Shown: positions 1 to 5,677 of the stretch, piece by piece
Numbering within the stretch: the first letter of the stretch is position 1
How the letters are laid out: each line of letters starts with the position of its first letter
DNA from: an uncultured Succinatimonas sp.
Lineage (GTDB): Bacteria > Pseudomonadota > Gammaproteobacteria > Enterobacterales > Succinivibrionaceae
Direction of reading: 5' to 3'
Assembly: GCA_900548485.1 (NCBI GenBank)
Contig: URKL01000136.1
Location: forward strand, 1-5,677
Length of the DNA: 5,677 nucleotides
Made by a program: the position numbers and the translations under genes
Notes under the pieces: model-generated
Told to the model about the DNA's origin: nothing
The model's input: only the letters and a program-made list of their open reading frames with translations
Database searches by the model: none

Positions 1-56
1 CGTATGCTACTGGTGGAACTGATAGATTATAACCTGCGCATACGGAATGTAAACGC
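1..56. other. Sequence beyond the SpoT homology break at the window edge
   Basis: These bases follow the point where the minus-strand spoT frame stops resembling SpoT. None of the three minus-strand frames encodes the family's expected continuation (G-V-P-V-E-V-Q-I-R-T and onward), so this is not a simple one-base frameshift. On the plus strand, one frame gives a short C-terminus-like reading ending in TDRL and a stop at 30-32, and another stays open past base 56; I recognise neither. A 7-bp inverted repeat pairs CGTATGC at 1-7 with GCATACG at 38-44. The stretch could be a contig-end chimera, the edge of an insertion, or a real rearrangement. Confidence 0.5.
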
Positions 57-1070
57 GTGGGGTCCTATGAGTGAGGTGTGTAAAGATTGATAGCCGTTAA
101 GTTTAGGGATAGCTATATAGTCTTTAAAACCATTTGGCCTAGGTTTAAAAAGATTATGCATCTGTCCTAAGACTCTATAACAAGTATCAACGTCTTTTAT
201 AATGATTCTAAAGGCATAAACATCCATGATTTCACGGAATTGAAGCTCTTTGTTGACCATTTTGCGATAAATGGATAAAAGACGTTTTTCTCTACCTAAA
301 ACACGAGCTTGAATACCAGCTTCATTTAAACGCGCTTTGATGGCTTCTAAGATGGAATTCACCACCTCTTTGCGATTATTACGGGCACGCATCACTGCAG
401 ATTTTAAAACGCGATAACGCATTGGATAGAGCGAAGCCATCCCCAACTCTTCAAGTTCAGCCTTAATATCAGAAATACCTAGACGATTGGCTATAGGAGT
501 AAAAACATCTAAAGTTTCTTGAGCTATGCGTTTGCGCTTATCCGGCCGTAATGCTCCTAAGGTGCGCATATTGTGAGTACGATCTGCTAATTTGATAAGG
601 ATAACGCGAATATCCTTAGTCATAGCTAAGATCATTTTGCGGAAATTCTCAGCCTGAGCCTCTTTGTAATCATGAAAGCGTAACTTATCAAGTTTGGTTA
701 CACCCTCAACCAGCTCTTTTACAGTAGAACCAAAAAATTTTTCTAGATCCTCATCTCCAATGCTGGTGTCTTCGACAACATCATGTAATAGAGCTGCCTG
801 CAGCGATTCAGTGTCCAGATGCATTTGCGCAATGATTGTAGCTACAGCAATAGGGTGGATGATATAAGGTTCGCCTGAAGCTCTCCGCTGTGGGGCATGT
901 GCAAAATCTGCTACAACAAAAGCCTTGTCAACAGCAATAATATTTTCTGCACTTAAATATGAAGAAAAAATTTCGCGTAGAGGAGCATAGTAATGAAAAT
1001 TAGGAGAGGCTAAGGCCAATGAGGTTGCACTCTGACCTTGTTCTAAAATTTGGTAAATGCTCTCTCCCAT
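27..1070 (-). CDS. spoT: SpoT, bifunctional (p)ppGpp hydrolase/synthetase, 3'-truncated
   Basis: SpoT hydrolyses, and more weakly makes, the alarmone (p)ppGpp in the cytoplasm. The 347-residue frame covers the HD hydrolase domain and most of the synthetase domain. The hydrolase metal ligands and motif are present: H72, H96-D97 in LLHDVVEDT, and D163 in KLADRTHNM. The synthetase part keeps GREKRLLSIYRKM, DVYAFR, CYRVLGQMH, KDYIAIPK and GYQSLHTSLIGPH. Similarity stops after H338 (base 57), and nine unrelated residues lead to a TAA at 27-29. Lost are the E-V-Q-I-R-T segment with its catalytic Glu and the TGS, helical, zinc-finger-like and ACT regions; E. coli SpoT has 702 residues. The ATG at 1070 has an AGGG ribosome site 8 bases upstream and adds about 26 residues before the E. 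coli-aligned start; a TTG at residue 18 has no such site. It begins 14 bases after the rpoZ stop, as in a gmk-rpoZ-spoT operon. The identification is secure; whether the truncation is biological is not. Confidence 0.93.
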   Translation of the reverse strand: MGESIYQILEQGQSATSLALASPNFHYYAPLREIFSSYLSAENIIAVDKAFVVADFAHAPQRRASGEPYIIHPIAVATIIAQMHLDTESLQAALLHDVVEDTSIGDEDLEKFFGSTVKELVEGVTKLDKLRFHDYKEAQAENFRKMILAMTKDIRVILIKLADRTHNMRTLGALRPDKRKRIAQETLDVFTPIANRLGISDIKAELEELGMASLYPMRYRVLKSAVMRARNNRKEVVNSILEAIKARLNEAGIQARVLGREKRLLSIYRKMVNKELQFREIMDVYAFRIIIKDVDTCYRVLGQMHNLFKPRPNGFKDYIAIPKLNGYQSLHTSLIGPHAFTFRMRRL

Positions 1071-1084
1071 ATTTCATCCCTATA

Positions 1085-1369
1085 TTAGTTAAACATCTCT
1101 ACACCATCGATAGGGGCAAATTCGTTGTCGCTTGGATGAGCAGAACTGTCACGTAAATGCTCTTTGCGATCTTGTTTATCAAGGAATTCTCCGGTAATTA
1201 AACCTTCCTCAATTTCGCGTAAGGCAATAACAGTAGGTTTATCTTTTTCCTCATCAACTAAAGGTTTGCTTCCTAAGGAGATCTGTCTTGCACGTCTTGC
1301 AGCGAGTAAAACTAAATCAAAACGATTGCCGACTTTGTTTACGGCATCTTCAACTGTAACTCTTGCCAT
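1085..1369 (-). CDS. rpoZ: RNA polymerase omega subunit
   Basis: Omega helps the beta-prime subunit fold and join RNA polymerase, and with beta-prime forms ppGpp binding site 1. The 94-residue protein starts [20 protein letters not shown] and continues LAARRAR, then [13 protein letters not shown], matching the E. coli subunit (91 residues) except in its variable charged tail. The frame runs open upstream to an ATG at 1420, but I chose the ATG at 1369. It gives the conserved MARVTV start, has AGGT seven bases upstream, and the 17 extra residues do not resemble omega. The MAR-V-T N-terminus that contacts ppGpp in E. coli is intact. The gene stops 14 bases before spoT, so the two are probably cotranscribed, while 189 bases separate it from gmk. 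An A-run (eight A counting the start codon) directly precedes translation. Confidence 0.95.
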   Translation of the reverse strand: MARVTVEDAVNKVGNRFDLVLLAARRARQISLGSKPLVDEEKDKPTVIALREIEEGLITGEFLDKQDRKEHLRDSSAHPSDNEFAPIDGVEMFN

Positions 1370-1387
1370 TTTTTTTACCTGTGTAAG

Positions 1388-1463
1388 AATGCAGTCTTTA
1401 AAAATATTTTCAACCGACATTTATATTTTAGGTCTTTATGTCGTTATGTGCTAAGACTGCATT
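1388..1463 (-). promoter_or_regulatory. Foldable leader upstream of rpoZ (nested inverted repeats)
   Basis: An 11-bp perfect inverted repeat joins 1388-1398 with 1453-1463 (AATGCAGTCTT against AAGACTGCATT). Inside it, a 6-bp perfect repeat joins 1415-1420 with 1438-1443 (CGACAT against ATGTCG) around a 17-base loop, and AA/TT pairing can extend it past one bulged base. The structure ends 18 bases before the rpoZ ATG, just upstream of the ribosome site at about 1377-1380. No T-run follows it on the minus strand, so it is not a standard terminator. A leader structure controlling rpoZ translation or mRNA stability is an inference. A weak promoter-like pair (TTAGCA, 18-base gap, TAAAAT) lies within it and would transcribe only the second arm. 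Confidence 0.4.
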
Positions 1464-1526
1464 AAAAATAAAAAATTCTGTATTAAAAACTTTTACCAAG
1501 TAATAAACAGGATATAGATCCTATCA

Positions 1527-1555
1527 ATTATACACAAACACATTTAGTTTGTATA
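1527..1555 (-). promoter_or_regulatory. Candidate sigma70 promoter for rpoZ-spoT, within a dyad
   Basis: On the minus strand TATACA (1555-1550, 4 of 6 to TTGACA) is followed after 17 bases by a perfect TATAAT (1532-1527). It begins just after the gmk stop and would give an rpoZ leader of roughly 150 bases. The same stretch holds an imperfect dyad, with 1547-1555 pairing to 1531-1539 (nine positions, one G-T) around a seven-base spacer. The dyad covers the -35 element and part of the -10, so it could be an operator or a small hairpin in read-through RNA from gmk. The region is AT-rich, which raises the chance of a fortuitous -10. Confidence 0.4.
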
Positions 1556-1558
1556 AGC

Positions 1559-2176
1559 CTAAGGCTTTGGAAACATGCTTTCTACTTGTTCTAAAATATT
1601 TTTACGTGTAGCACGGTTAGCTAAAATAATCGATCTTAAAGTTAAGAGGCTTTGTTCGAAATTGTCATTGATGATGATATGTTCATATTCATCAGCATGA
1701 GAAATTTCATTTGTAGCTTTTAACATGCGTTTTTGAATAGTTTCGGCACTATCGGTTCCCCGATTAACTAGACGGCGTTCTAATTCTTCTAAAGAGGGAG
1801 GAATAATAAAGATGCCTTGGGCATCAGGGGTCTGTTTTCTGATCTGTCTGGCGCCTTGCCAATCAATATCAAGTAGCACATCATGGCCTTCATTTAGCCA
1901 TTGTTCAACAATTTCTCTAGAGGTGCCATATGAATTTTCAAAAACCTTAGCATATTCATAAAAAGCATTACGAGCTACTAAAGTATCAAATTCCTCTTGG
2001 GATACAAAGTGATAACTAACATGATCAACCTCACCTGGACGTATAGCTCTGGTAGTATGAGATACGGATAATCTTAATTTATCGTCAAGGTTAAATCTTT
2101 CTAAGAGAGCACTTATAAGAGAGGATTTACCTGCACCACTAGGTGCAGAAATAATGAATAATGTTCCTTTTATCAT
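1559..2176 (-). CDS. gmk: Guanylate kinase
   Basis: Gmk transfers phosphate from ATP to GMP or dGMP to give GDP or dGDP, an essential cytoplasmic step in GTP synthesis and recycling. The 205-residue length is normal (E. coli 207). The P-loop is APSGAGKSS at residues 11-19. The GMP-binding segment [13 protein letters not shown] is at 37-49, YGTSRE at 83-88 and [12 protein letters not shown] at 102-113, and the lid-type region has [10 protein letters not shown]. All key residues of the family are visible. The ATG at 2176 overlaps the engB stop by one base (TAATG). Only a weak GGA lies upstream, so translation is probably coupled to engB. It stops with TAG at 1561-1559. In several bacteria (p)ppGpp inhibits Gmk; E. 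coli Gmk is reported to be resistant, and the sequence does not settle which applies here. Confidence 0.96.
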   Translation of the reverse strand: MIKGTLFIISAPSGAGKSSLISALLERFNLDDKLRLSVSHTTRAIRPGEVDHVSYHFVSQEEFDTLVARNAFYEYAKVFENSYGTSREIVEQWLNEGHDVLLDIDWQGARQIRKQTPDAQGIFIIPPSLEELERRLVNRGTDSAETIQKRMLKATNEISHADEYEHIIINDNFEQSLLTLRSIILANRATRKNILEQVESMFPKP

Positions 2177-2829
2177 TATGCTTGTTCCATATTAGAGGTA
2201 TTAAGATCAGGAAACATTGAGAACCAACGATTGAGAACAGTTCTAGCCTCATCAATACCGATCTTCTTTAAAGCAGAGAAAGGAATTATAGTGAAATTGC
2301 CACCAAACTCACTTAATTGTACTTTAAGATCGCCCATAACTTCTTTGCGTTTATTGACACCAAATTTATCAGCTTTTGTTAAAAGAATTAAAGCTTGTAA
2401 ATTAGCTGCTACGGACCAATCAATGATGAGTCTATCATGATCGCGTAGTGGTGTTCTAATATCCATAGTAATCACAATACCACGCAGAGCTTTTCTTTTT
2501 TGTAAGTATTGAGTTAAGGAATCCTGCCATTGTTTTTTCATAGTTTCAGGAACAGCAGCATAGCCATAACCAGGCAGATCGACTAGGGTTTTGCCAGGAG
2601 ATACTTCAAAGAGATTAATAAGCCTGGTACGACCAGGGGTACGACTCGTTTTAGCTAGATGCTTTTGGTCACAAATAGCATTTAAAGAGGATGATTTGCC
2701 CGAATTAGAGCGGCCGATAAAGGCAATTTCAGAACCAGCATCCTCAGGAAGTTGTGATAGCTTTGCGGCACTTGTTACAAAGTGGGTTCTACGAAAATCT
2801 AATTTTTTTTCTTCAAGCTTGTCGGTCAT
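2176..2829 (-). CDS. engB: Ribosome biogenesis GTPase EngB (YihA/YsxC)
   Basis: EngB is an essential TRAFAC-class GTPase needed for late assembly of the large ribosomal subunit. The 217-residue protein has the full motif set: G1 GRSNSGKS at 39-46, G2 in [15 protein letters not shown] at 62-76 (Thr64), G3 DLPGYGYA at 84-91, G4 TKAD at 151-154 and G5-like SALKK at 185-189. The length fits the family (E. coli 210). The ATG at 2829 is the only plausible start; a weak GGA lies about 9 bases upstream. It is followed by gmk with a one-base overlap and preceded by the ntrC terminator, so it most likely begins the engB-gmk unit. In E. coli its homologue yihA lies near glnG, so the ntrC-engB neighbourhood looks partly ancestral, while joining to gmk differs from E. 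coli. Confidence 0.95.
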   Translation of the reverse strand: MTDKLEEKKLDFRRTHFVTSAAKLSQLPEDAGSEIAFIGRSNSGKSSSLNAICDQKHLAKTSRTPGRTRLINLFEVSPGKTLVDLPGYGYAAVPETMKKQWQDSLTQYLQKRKALRGIVITMDIRTPLRDHDRLIIDWSVAANLQALILLTKADKFGVNKRKEVMGDLKVQLSEFGGNFTIIPFSALKKIGIDEARTVLNRWFSMFPDLNTSNMEQA

Positions 2830-2862
2830 GTCTTACGGTCCATTATTTGCTTGTAAATGACA

Positions 2863-2886
2863 TTTTGAGGGTAATTTTACCCAAAA
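2863..2886 (-). promoter_or_regulatory. Dyad with -10-like element upstream of engB
   Basis: A perfect 6-bp inverted repeat, GGGTAA-N2-TTACCC, lies at 2869-2882. Its flanks are near-symmetric (TTTTGA on one side, AAAA on the other). On the minus strand the dyad contains TAAAAT (2879-2874), a plausible -10, but no good -35 is found 16-18 bases upstream. Because the terminator separates ntrC from engB, a promoter is expected in 2830-2970. The dyad could be an operator overlapping it. This is weak evidence read by eye. Confidence 0.3.
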
Positions 2887-2974
2887 TATGTAAAAGAGGA
2901 ATGTCTGATTTATGGAATTTTTTGCAGATATTTGATCTTATCAGAAAAGCAGGAAGGCTAAAACCTAAAAACAT

Positions 2975-3000
2975 AAAGCTTGCCTAAAAAGGCAAGCTTT
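2975..3000 (-). terminator. Rho-independent terminator of ntrBC
   Basis: A perfect 10-bp stem pairs AAAGCTTGCC at 2975-2984 with GGCAAGCTTT at 2991-3000 around a six-base loop. On the minus strand the stem is followed by ATGTTTTTAGG, so T-rich sequence continues from the stem's own TTT. It starts four bases after the ntrC stop codon, the usual position. On the plus strand the following bases are less T-rich and no plus-strand gene ends here, so I assign it to ntrC. Confidence 0.88.
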
Positions 3001-3004
3001 GATC

Positions 3005-4438
3005 CTATTTTAAATTTAGATCTTTTATTTTACGCGTTAGAGTGTTTCGCCCCCAACCCAAAAGTCTTGCTGATTCTTGTTTATGATTTCCAGTAAAGGC
3101 TAAGGTAGCCTCAAGCATTACTCTTTCAAATTCAGGTACAGCTTCTGATAGAATATCATGCTCTCCAGCTTTAAGGCGACCATCAACCCAATTACGTAAA
3201 AGTTCTTGCCAAGACGTATTTTCGCGAGAGGAACCATTTATGGAAGTTGCGGCTTTTACCTGATTATTGTTAGCATGCAAAAACTCTGATGGAAGGTCAA
3301 CTAACTGAATATCACGACCTGTAACCATGATAGTTAAATATTTACAGAGGTTTTTGAGCTGTCTTACATTTCCTGGCCAAGATTGACGACATAAAAATAC
3401 TAAAACTTCAGAAGTTAATTTTTTGGGTTCAGTTTTGTTCTCAATTGCGCTTTGAGCTAAGAAATGTTTTGCCAACATCGGAATATCGTTATTACGGTCC
3501 CTTAAAGGAGGCATGTTGATATTGATCACATTGAGGCGATAGAACAGATCAGAAACGAAACTTCCTGCAGCTATTTTTTGCTCTAAAGCTACAGAGGTGG
3601 CAGCTAGGATACGTACATCTACTTTAACAGGAGATGTTGCTCCTAAAGGTAAAAACTCTTGATGCTCTAAAACTTGTAATAAACGAGTTTGCGCATCTAA
3701 GGGCATATCACAGATTTCATTGATAAAAAGAGTACCGCCTTGCGCGCGTAATAAGGCACAATGACTTATATCTTGTCGTGAATCACCAAAGATCTCAGTT
3801 TTAATATTTTCCTGAGGTAAGGTGGACATATTTAAAGAGATAAAAGGTTTTTGATTACGATCGCTGTGATTGTGTAAGGTTGCTGCGACCAAAGATCTTC
3901 CAGTTCCTACCTCTCCATGTATAAGTACAGGTAAATGTGTTTTTGCAATACGACCTATACATTTGAAAACTTCTTGCATAGCAGGAGATTTTCCGATGAT
4001 TTCTGCCTCATCGCTTGTATTGCTTTGTGGTTGCGTTTGATTATTCTTTTCCTCTGCTAAGCGCAACATATTGACTCTGTGTACAGCTGCTCTTCTGATA
4101 ACAGCGATAGCTTGCTCAATATCAAAAGGCTTGGGCAGGTATTCGAAAGTTCCTGATTCATAAGAGTCTATAGCGGCGGTTAAATCGCTATGGGCAGTCA
4201 TAATGATAACCGGAATATTAGCATCGATTTTATGAACTTCTTTTATAAGTTGTAAGCCATCGGTACCAGGCATGCGGATATCAGAGATGATAACGTCAGG
4301 ATGTTCTTCTTTCATAGCCTCTAATGCAGCATCGCCACTTTCAAAAATACGAAAATGGATATGATTTACTGCAAGAGCTTTTTCAAAAACAAATCTGATA
4401 CTGTTGTCATCATCGACAACCCAAATCATCGGATCCAT
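3005..4438 (-). CDS. ntrC: NtrC-family nitrogen response regulator with degenerate AAA+ core
   Basis: Numbering is from the ATG at 4438 (477 residues; E. coli GlnG has 469). The receiver (about 5-120) is intact: acidic D9-D11, phospho-acceptor D53 in SDIRMPG, T81 in MTAHSD and K103. The C-terminal Fis-type helix-turn-helix (about 450-474, HKQESARLLGWGRNTLTRK) is almost identical to E. coli. The central AAA+ domain (about 146-383) is recognisable but broken. Walker A reads GEVGTGRS (175-182), with Arg181 for Lys. Walker B reads GGTLFINE (234-241), with Asn240 for Asp. After IFG, only 15 residues (219-233) precede Walker B where E. coli has 21, and GAFTGA is absent. The first finger Arg is Val295; Arg301 and the sensor II motif PGNVRQL (355-361) remain. 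I chose the ATG at 4438 because GAGGA lies eight bases upstream. A GTG at 4453 in frame would add five residues but has no ribosome site. The start is one base after the ntrB stop. It probably binds DNA without activating sigma54. Confidence 0.92.
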   Translation of the reverse strand: MDPMIWVVDDDNSIRFVFEKALAVNHIHFRIFESGDAALEAMKEEHPDVIISDIRMPGTDGLQLIKEVHKIDANIPVIIMTAHSDLTAAIDSYESGTFEYLPKPFDIEQAIAVIRRAAVHRVNMLRLAEEKNNQTQPQSNTSDEAEIIGKSPAMQEVFKCIGRIAKTHLPVLIHGEVGTGRSLVAATLHNHSDRNQKPFISLNMSTLPQENIKTEIFGDSRQDISHCALLRAQGGTLFINEICDMPLDAQTRLLQVLEHQEFLPLGATSPVKVDVRILAATSVALEQKIAAGSFVSDLFYRLNVININMPPLRDRNNDIPMLAKHFLAQSAIENKTEPKKLTSEVLVFLCRQSWPGNVRQLKNLCKYLTIMVTGRDIQLVDLPSEFLHANNNQVKAATSINGSSRENTSWQELLRNWVDGRLKAGEHDILSEAVPEFERVMLEATLAFTGNHKQESARLLGWGRNTLTRKIKDLNLK

Positions 4439-4439
4439 A

Positions 4440-5531
4440 TCATTGTTCCTCACTGTGTTTTTTCGCCGTAATCAGCGGGAGAATAATTTTAAAACAGGTT
4501 TGTTGAGGGGTGGATGTGCATTGCAATACACCGCTGTGACGTTCGACAATGTTTTGCGCTATGGATAGGCCTAAGCCATTACCATCGCTTTTTGTAGTTA
4601 CCATCGGATAAAAAATTCTATGTCTGAGACTTTCAGGAATTTGAGGTCCATTATTTATGATAGAAACCTCTACCGAAATGGGATAACGCTCATTGTTGAT
4701 AATATTGTGTAATCCTGCACGAGTTTTAATTTTAATAACAGGATAAGGGGTATGAGCTTGTTGCATTGCTTGGATTGCATTATTGATTATATTGAGCAAT
4801 ACCTGTTGTATAGAATCAATATCTAAAGCTAATTCAGGCAAAGAGGGGTCGTAGTCTTTTTGAATACGAATTTCCCCTAAAGGTTGCATGTTAACTAAAG
4901 CTAGTACTTTTTCTATTACAAAATGAATATTCGCTGAAGTTAAAGGATTTGGTCTTTGTGGACCTAATAATTTGTCTACCAGATCTCTTAAACGATCAGT
5001 TTGCTCAATAATGACCTTTGTATAATCCTTCATGCCCTCAATTTGGCCATAACTCATTTCTAAAAGTTGCGCAGCTCCACGAATGCCTCCTAGAGGATTT
5101 TTAATCTCATGTGCTAATGAACGAATCAGGCTACGTGCGGCATTGTGTTGATCCCTCATACTTTGTTCAGCCATTAGACGTTCTTGATGCGGTTGTGAAG
5201 ATATTTCAAAAATAAGTGCACCACGTTTAGAAGGGTAAGGGCTAAAACTTAAAGAGGCTTCAAGTGAGCGACCAGGTTCTGGGGACAATAATATGCCTGT
5301 GGCGATAAATCCAGGAGAAGCTTGCTTAGTATCAGTATCAGCTATAGCGTTTAAAAGAGAGGTTTCTTCCTTATCAATAAGCTCATTAAATTTTAAGGTA
5401 TAAAGACGTGTACGCGACATGCCTAATAGTTGCTCAGCGGCAGCATTAGCAAAGATAATTTTTAAGGAGTTATCGGTGATAAGCACTGCTGTATTTAGGC
5501 TTTCAATGATTGTTTTAGTGTCACAATGCAT
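4440..5531 (-). CDS. ntrB: NtrB (GlnL) nitrogen sensor histidine kinase with altered G1 box
   Basis: NtrB is the cytoplasmic kinase/phosphatase partner of NtrC, normally controlled by the PII protein. The 363-residue protein (E. coli 349) has an N-terminal PAS domain (about 5-110) and no membrane segments. The HisKA helix is SLAHEIKNPLGGIRGAAQLL with phospho-acceptor His141. The N box is QVLLNIINNAIQAM (243-256), and the FYPMVTTK segment and G2 box GNGLGLSIA (317-325) are present. The G1 box reads INNGPQIP: Asn293 replaces the Asp that contacts adenine, and Gln297 replaces the second Gly of D-x-G-x-G. Codons there are clear (AAT for Asn293, CAA for Gln297) and the frame is intact. The ATG at 5531 has AGAGGT eight bases upstream. 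It overlaps no gene, and ntrC follows after one base, so the pair is translationally coupled. Kinase activity is doubtful; the HEIKN phosphatase segment is kept. Confidence 0.93.
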   Translation of the reverse strand: MHCDTKTIIESLNTAVLITDNSLKIIFANAAAEQLLGMSRTRLYTLKFNELIDKEETSLLNAIADTDTKQASPGFIATGILLSPEPGRSLEASLSFSPYPSKRGALIFEISSQPHQERLMAEQSMRDQHNAARSLIRSLAHEIKNPLGGIRGAAQLLEMSYGQIEGMKDYTKVIIEQTDRLRDLVDKLLGPQRPNPLTSANIHFVIEKVLALVNMQPLGEIRIQKDYDPSLPELALDIDSIQQVLLNIINNAIQAMQQAHTPYPVIKIKTRAGLHNIINNERYPISVEVSIINNGPQIPESLRHRIFYPMVTTKSDGNGLGLSIAQNIVERHSGVLQCTSTPQQTCFKIILPLITAKKHSEEQ

Positions 5532-5553
5532 AACAACAGACCTCTTATGTATC

Positions 5554-5632
5554 TTTTTAGTGCGAAATCTTTATGCTATGCACTTTAACATAAATTTGTG
5601 AGCTATTTTACATTTTTAGTGCACAACTTTAA
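5554..5632 (-). promoter_or_regulatory. ntrB upstream region: repeated GCACTAAAAA boxes and candidate promoter
   Basis: On the minus strand the 10-mer GCACTAAAAA occurs at 5622-5613 and again at 5563-5554, 59 bases apart. GCAC-T is the left half of known NtrC sites (TGCAC, gap, GTGCA), but the right halves here are poor. Between them AAAGTGCA lies at 5585-5578. A weak sigma70-like promoter, TTAAAG (5632-5627), 16-base gap, TAAAAT (5610-5605), encloses the first box, which is the arrangement expected for NtrC repression of its own operon. I found no GG-N10-GC sigma54 signature. The remaining bases to 5677 hold no recognisable gene end; glnA, the usual upstream neighbour, is not visible. Confidence 0.35.
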
Positions 5633-5677
5633 GTTTATCACTGAAAATGCAGGGCTGCCTTATAGCTTTGTAAGTGA

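Noticed and set aside
1370..1420. Seventeen-residue upstream extension of rpoZ from an ATG at 1420
   Set aside because: The extension does not resemble omega; the MARVTV start at 1369 has a good ribosome site, and the segment is part of the foldable leader.
1164..1454. Plus-strand open frames opposite rpoZ, engB, and ntrB
   Set aside because: They lie antisense to well-conserved genes, lack recognisable motifs or ribosome sites, and are explained as shadows.
1505..1525. Short hairpin AGGAT-CTAT-ATCCT downstream of gmk as a terminator
   Set aside because: Only five base pairs, AT-rich, and no proper T-run follows.
2913..2926. Plus-strand TGG...TTTTGCA resembling a sigma54 -24/-12 promoter
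   Set aside because: GG and GC are separated by 8 rather than 10 bases, and no plus-strand gene follows.
4439..4453. GTG start for ntrC at 4453, overlapping ntrB
   Set aside because: No ribosome site lies upstream of the GTG, whereas GAGGA is eight bases before the ATG at 4438, which also matches the E. coli start.
5641..5677. GCAG-GG-CTGC palindrome as a terminator for an upstream gene such as glnA
   Set aside because: The arms are four bases with a two-base loop, and no recognisable GlnA C-terminus is encoded at the edge.
1..5677. tRNA, rRNA, CRISPR arrays, complete insertion sequences
   Set aside because: No cloverleaf-like segments, regular spaced repeats, transposase motifs or terminal repeats were seen.

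Overview
The window is AT-rich bacterial DNA. Every gene in it is on the minus strand, so transcription runs from high to low coordinates. All six proteins look gammaproteobacterial: omega starts [10 protein letters not shown], EngB carries the E. coli-type GRSNxGKSS and TPGRT motifs, the SpoT core is close to the E. coli protein, and the NtrB and NtrC ends match enterobacterial GlnL and GlnG. AT-rich codons combined with Enterobacterales/Aeromonadales-like proteins suggest a host-associated lineage such as Succinivibrionaceae. That placement is an inference, not a measurement.

Layout in the direction of transcription. The 146 bases at 5532-5677 are an upstream region for ntrB, with a candidate promoter and a repeated NtrC-type half site. 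Then come ntrB (5531-4440) and ntrC (4438-3005), a strong Rho-independent terminator (3000-2975), and a short intergenic region with a dyad. A second group follows: engB (2829-2176) overlaps gmk (2176-1559) by one base; a 189-base gap holds a candidate promoter and a foldable leader; then rpoZ (1369-1085); then spoT (1070-27), whose homology to the family stops abruptly at about base 57. The last 56 bases do not encode SpoT in any frame.

How the genes work together. gmk, rpoZ and spoT form the classical group linking guanine nucleotides, RNA polymerase omega and (p)ppGpp. Here it is preceded by the ribosome-assembly GTPase gene engB. ntrBC is the nitrogen two-component system.

The most notable observation is in ntrBC. 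NtrC has an intact receiver and an intact DNA-binding domain, but its AAA+ sigma54-activator core has lost the Walker A lysine (now Arg), the Walker B aspartate (now Asn), the whole GAFTGA loop and the first arginine-finger position. Its partner NtrB keeps the phospho-acceptor His, but its ATP-binding G1 box is changed (the D-x-G-x-G pattern reads N-N-G-P-Q). Both reading frames are intact. This points to a nitrogen regulator that has given up sigma54 activation and perhaps normal kinase signalling, while still binding DNA.
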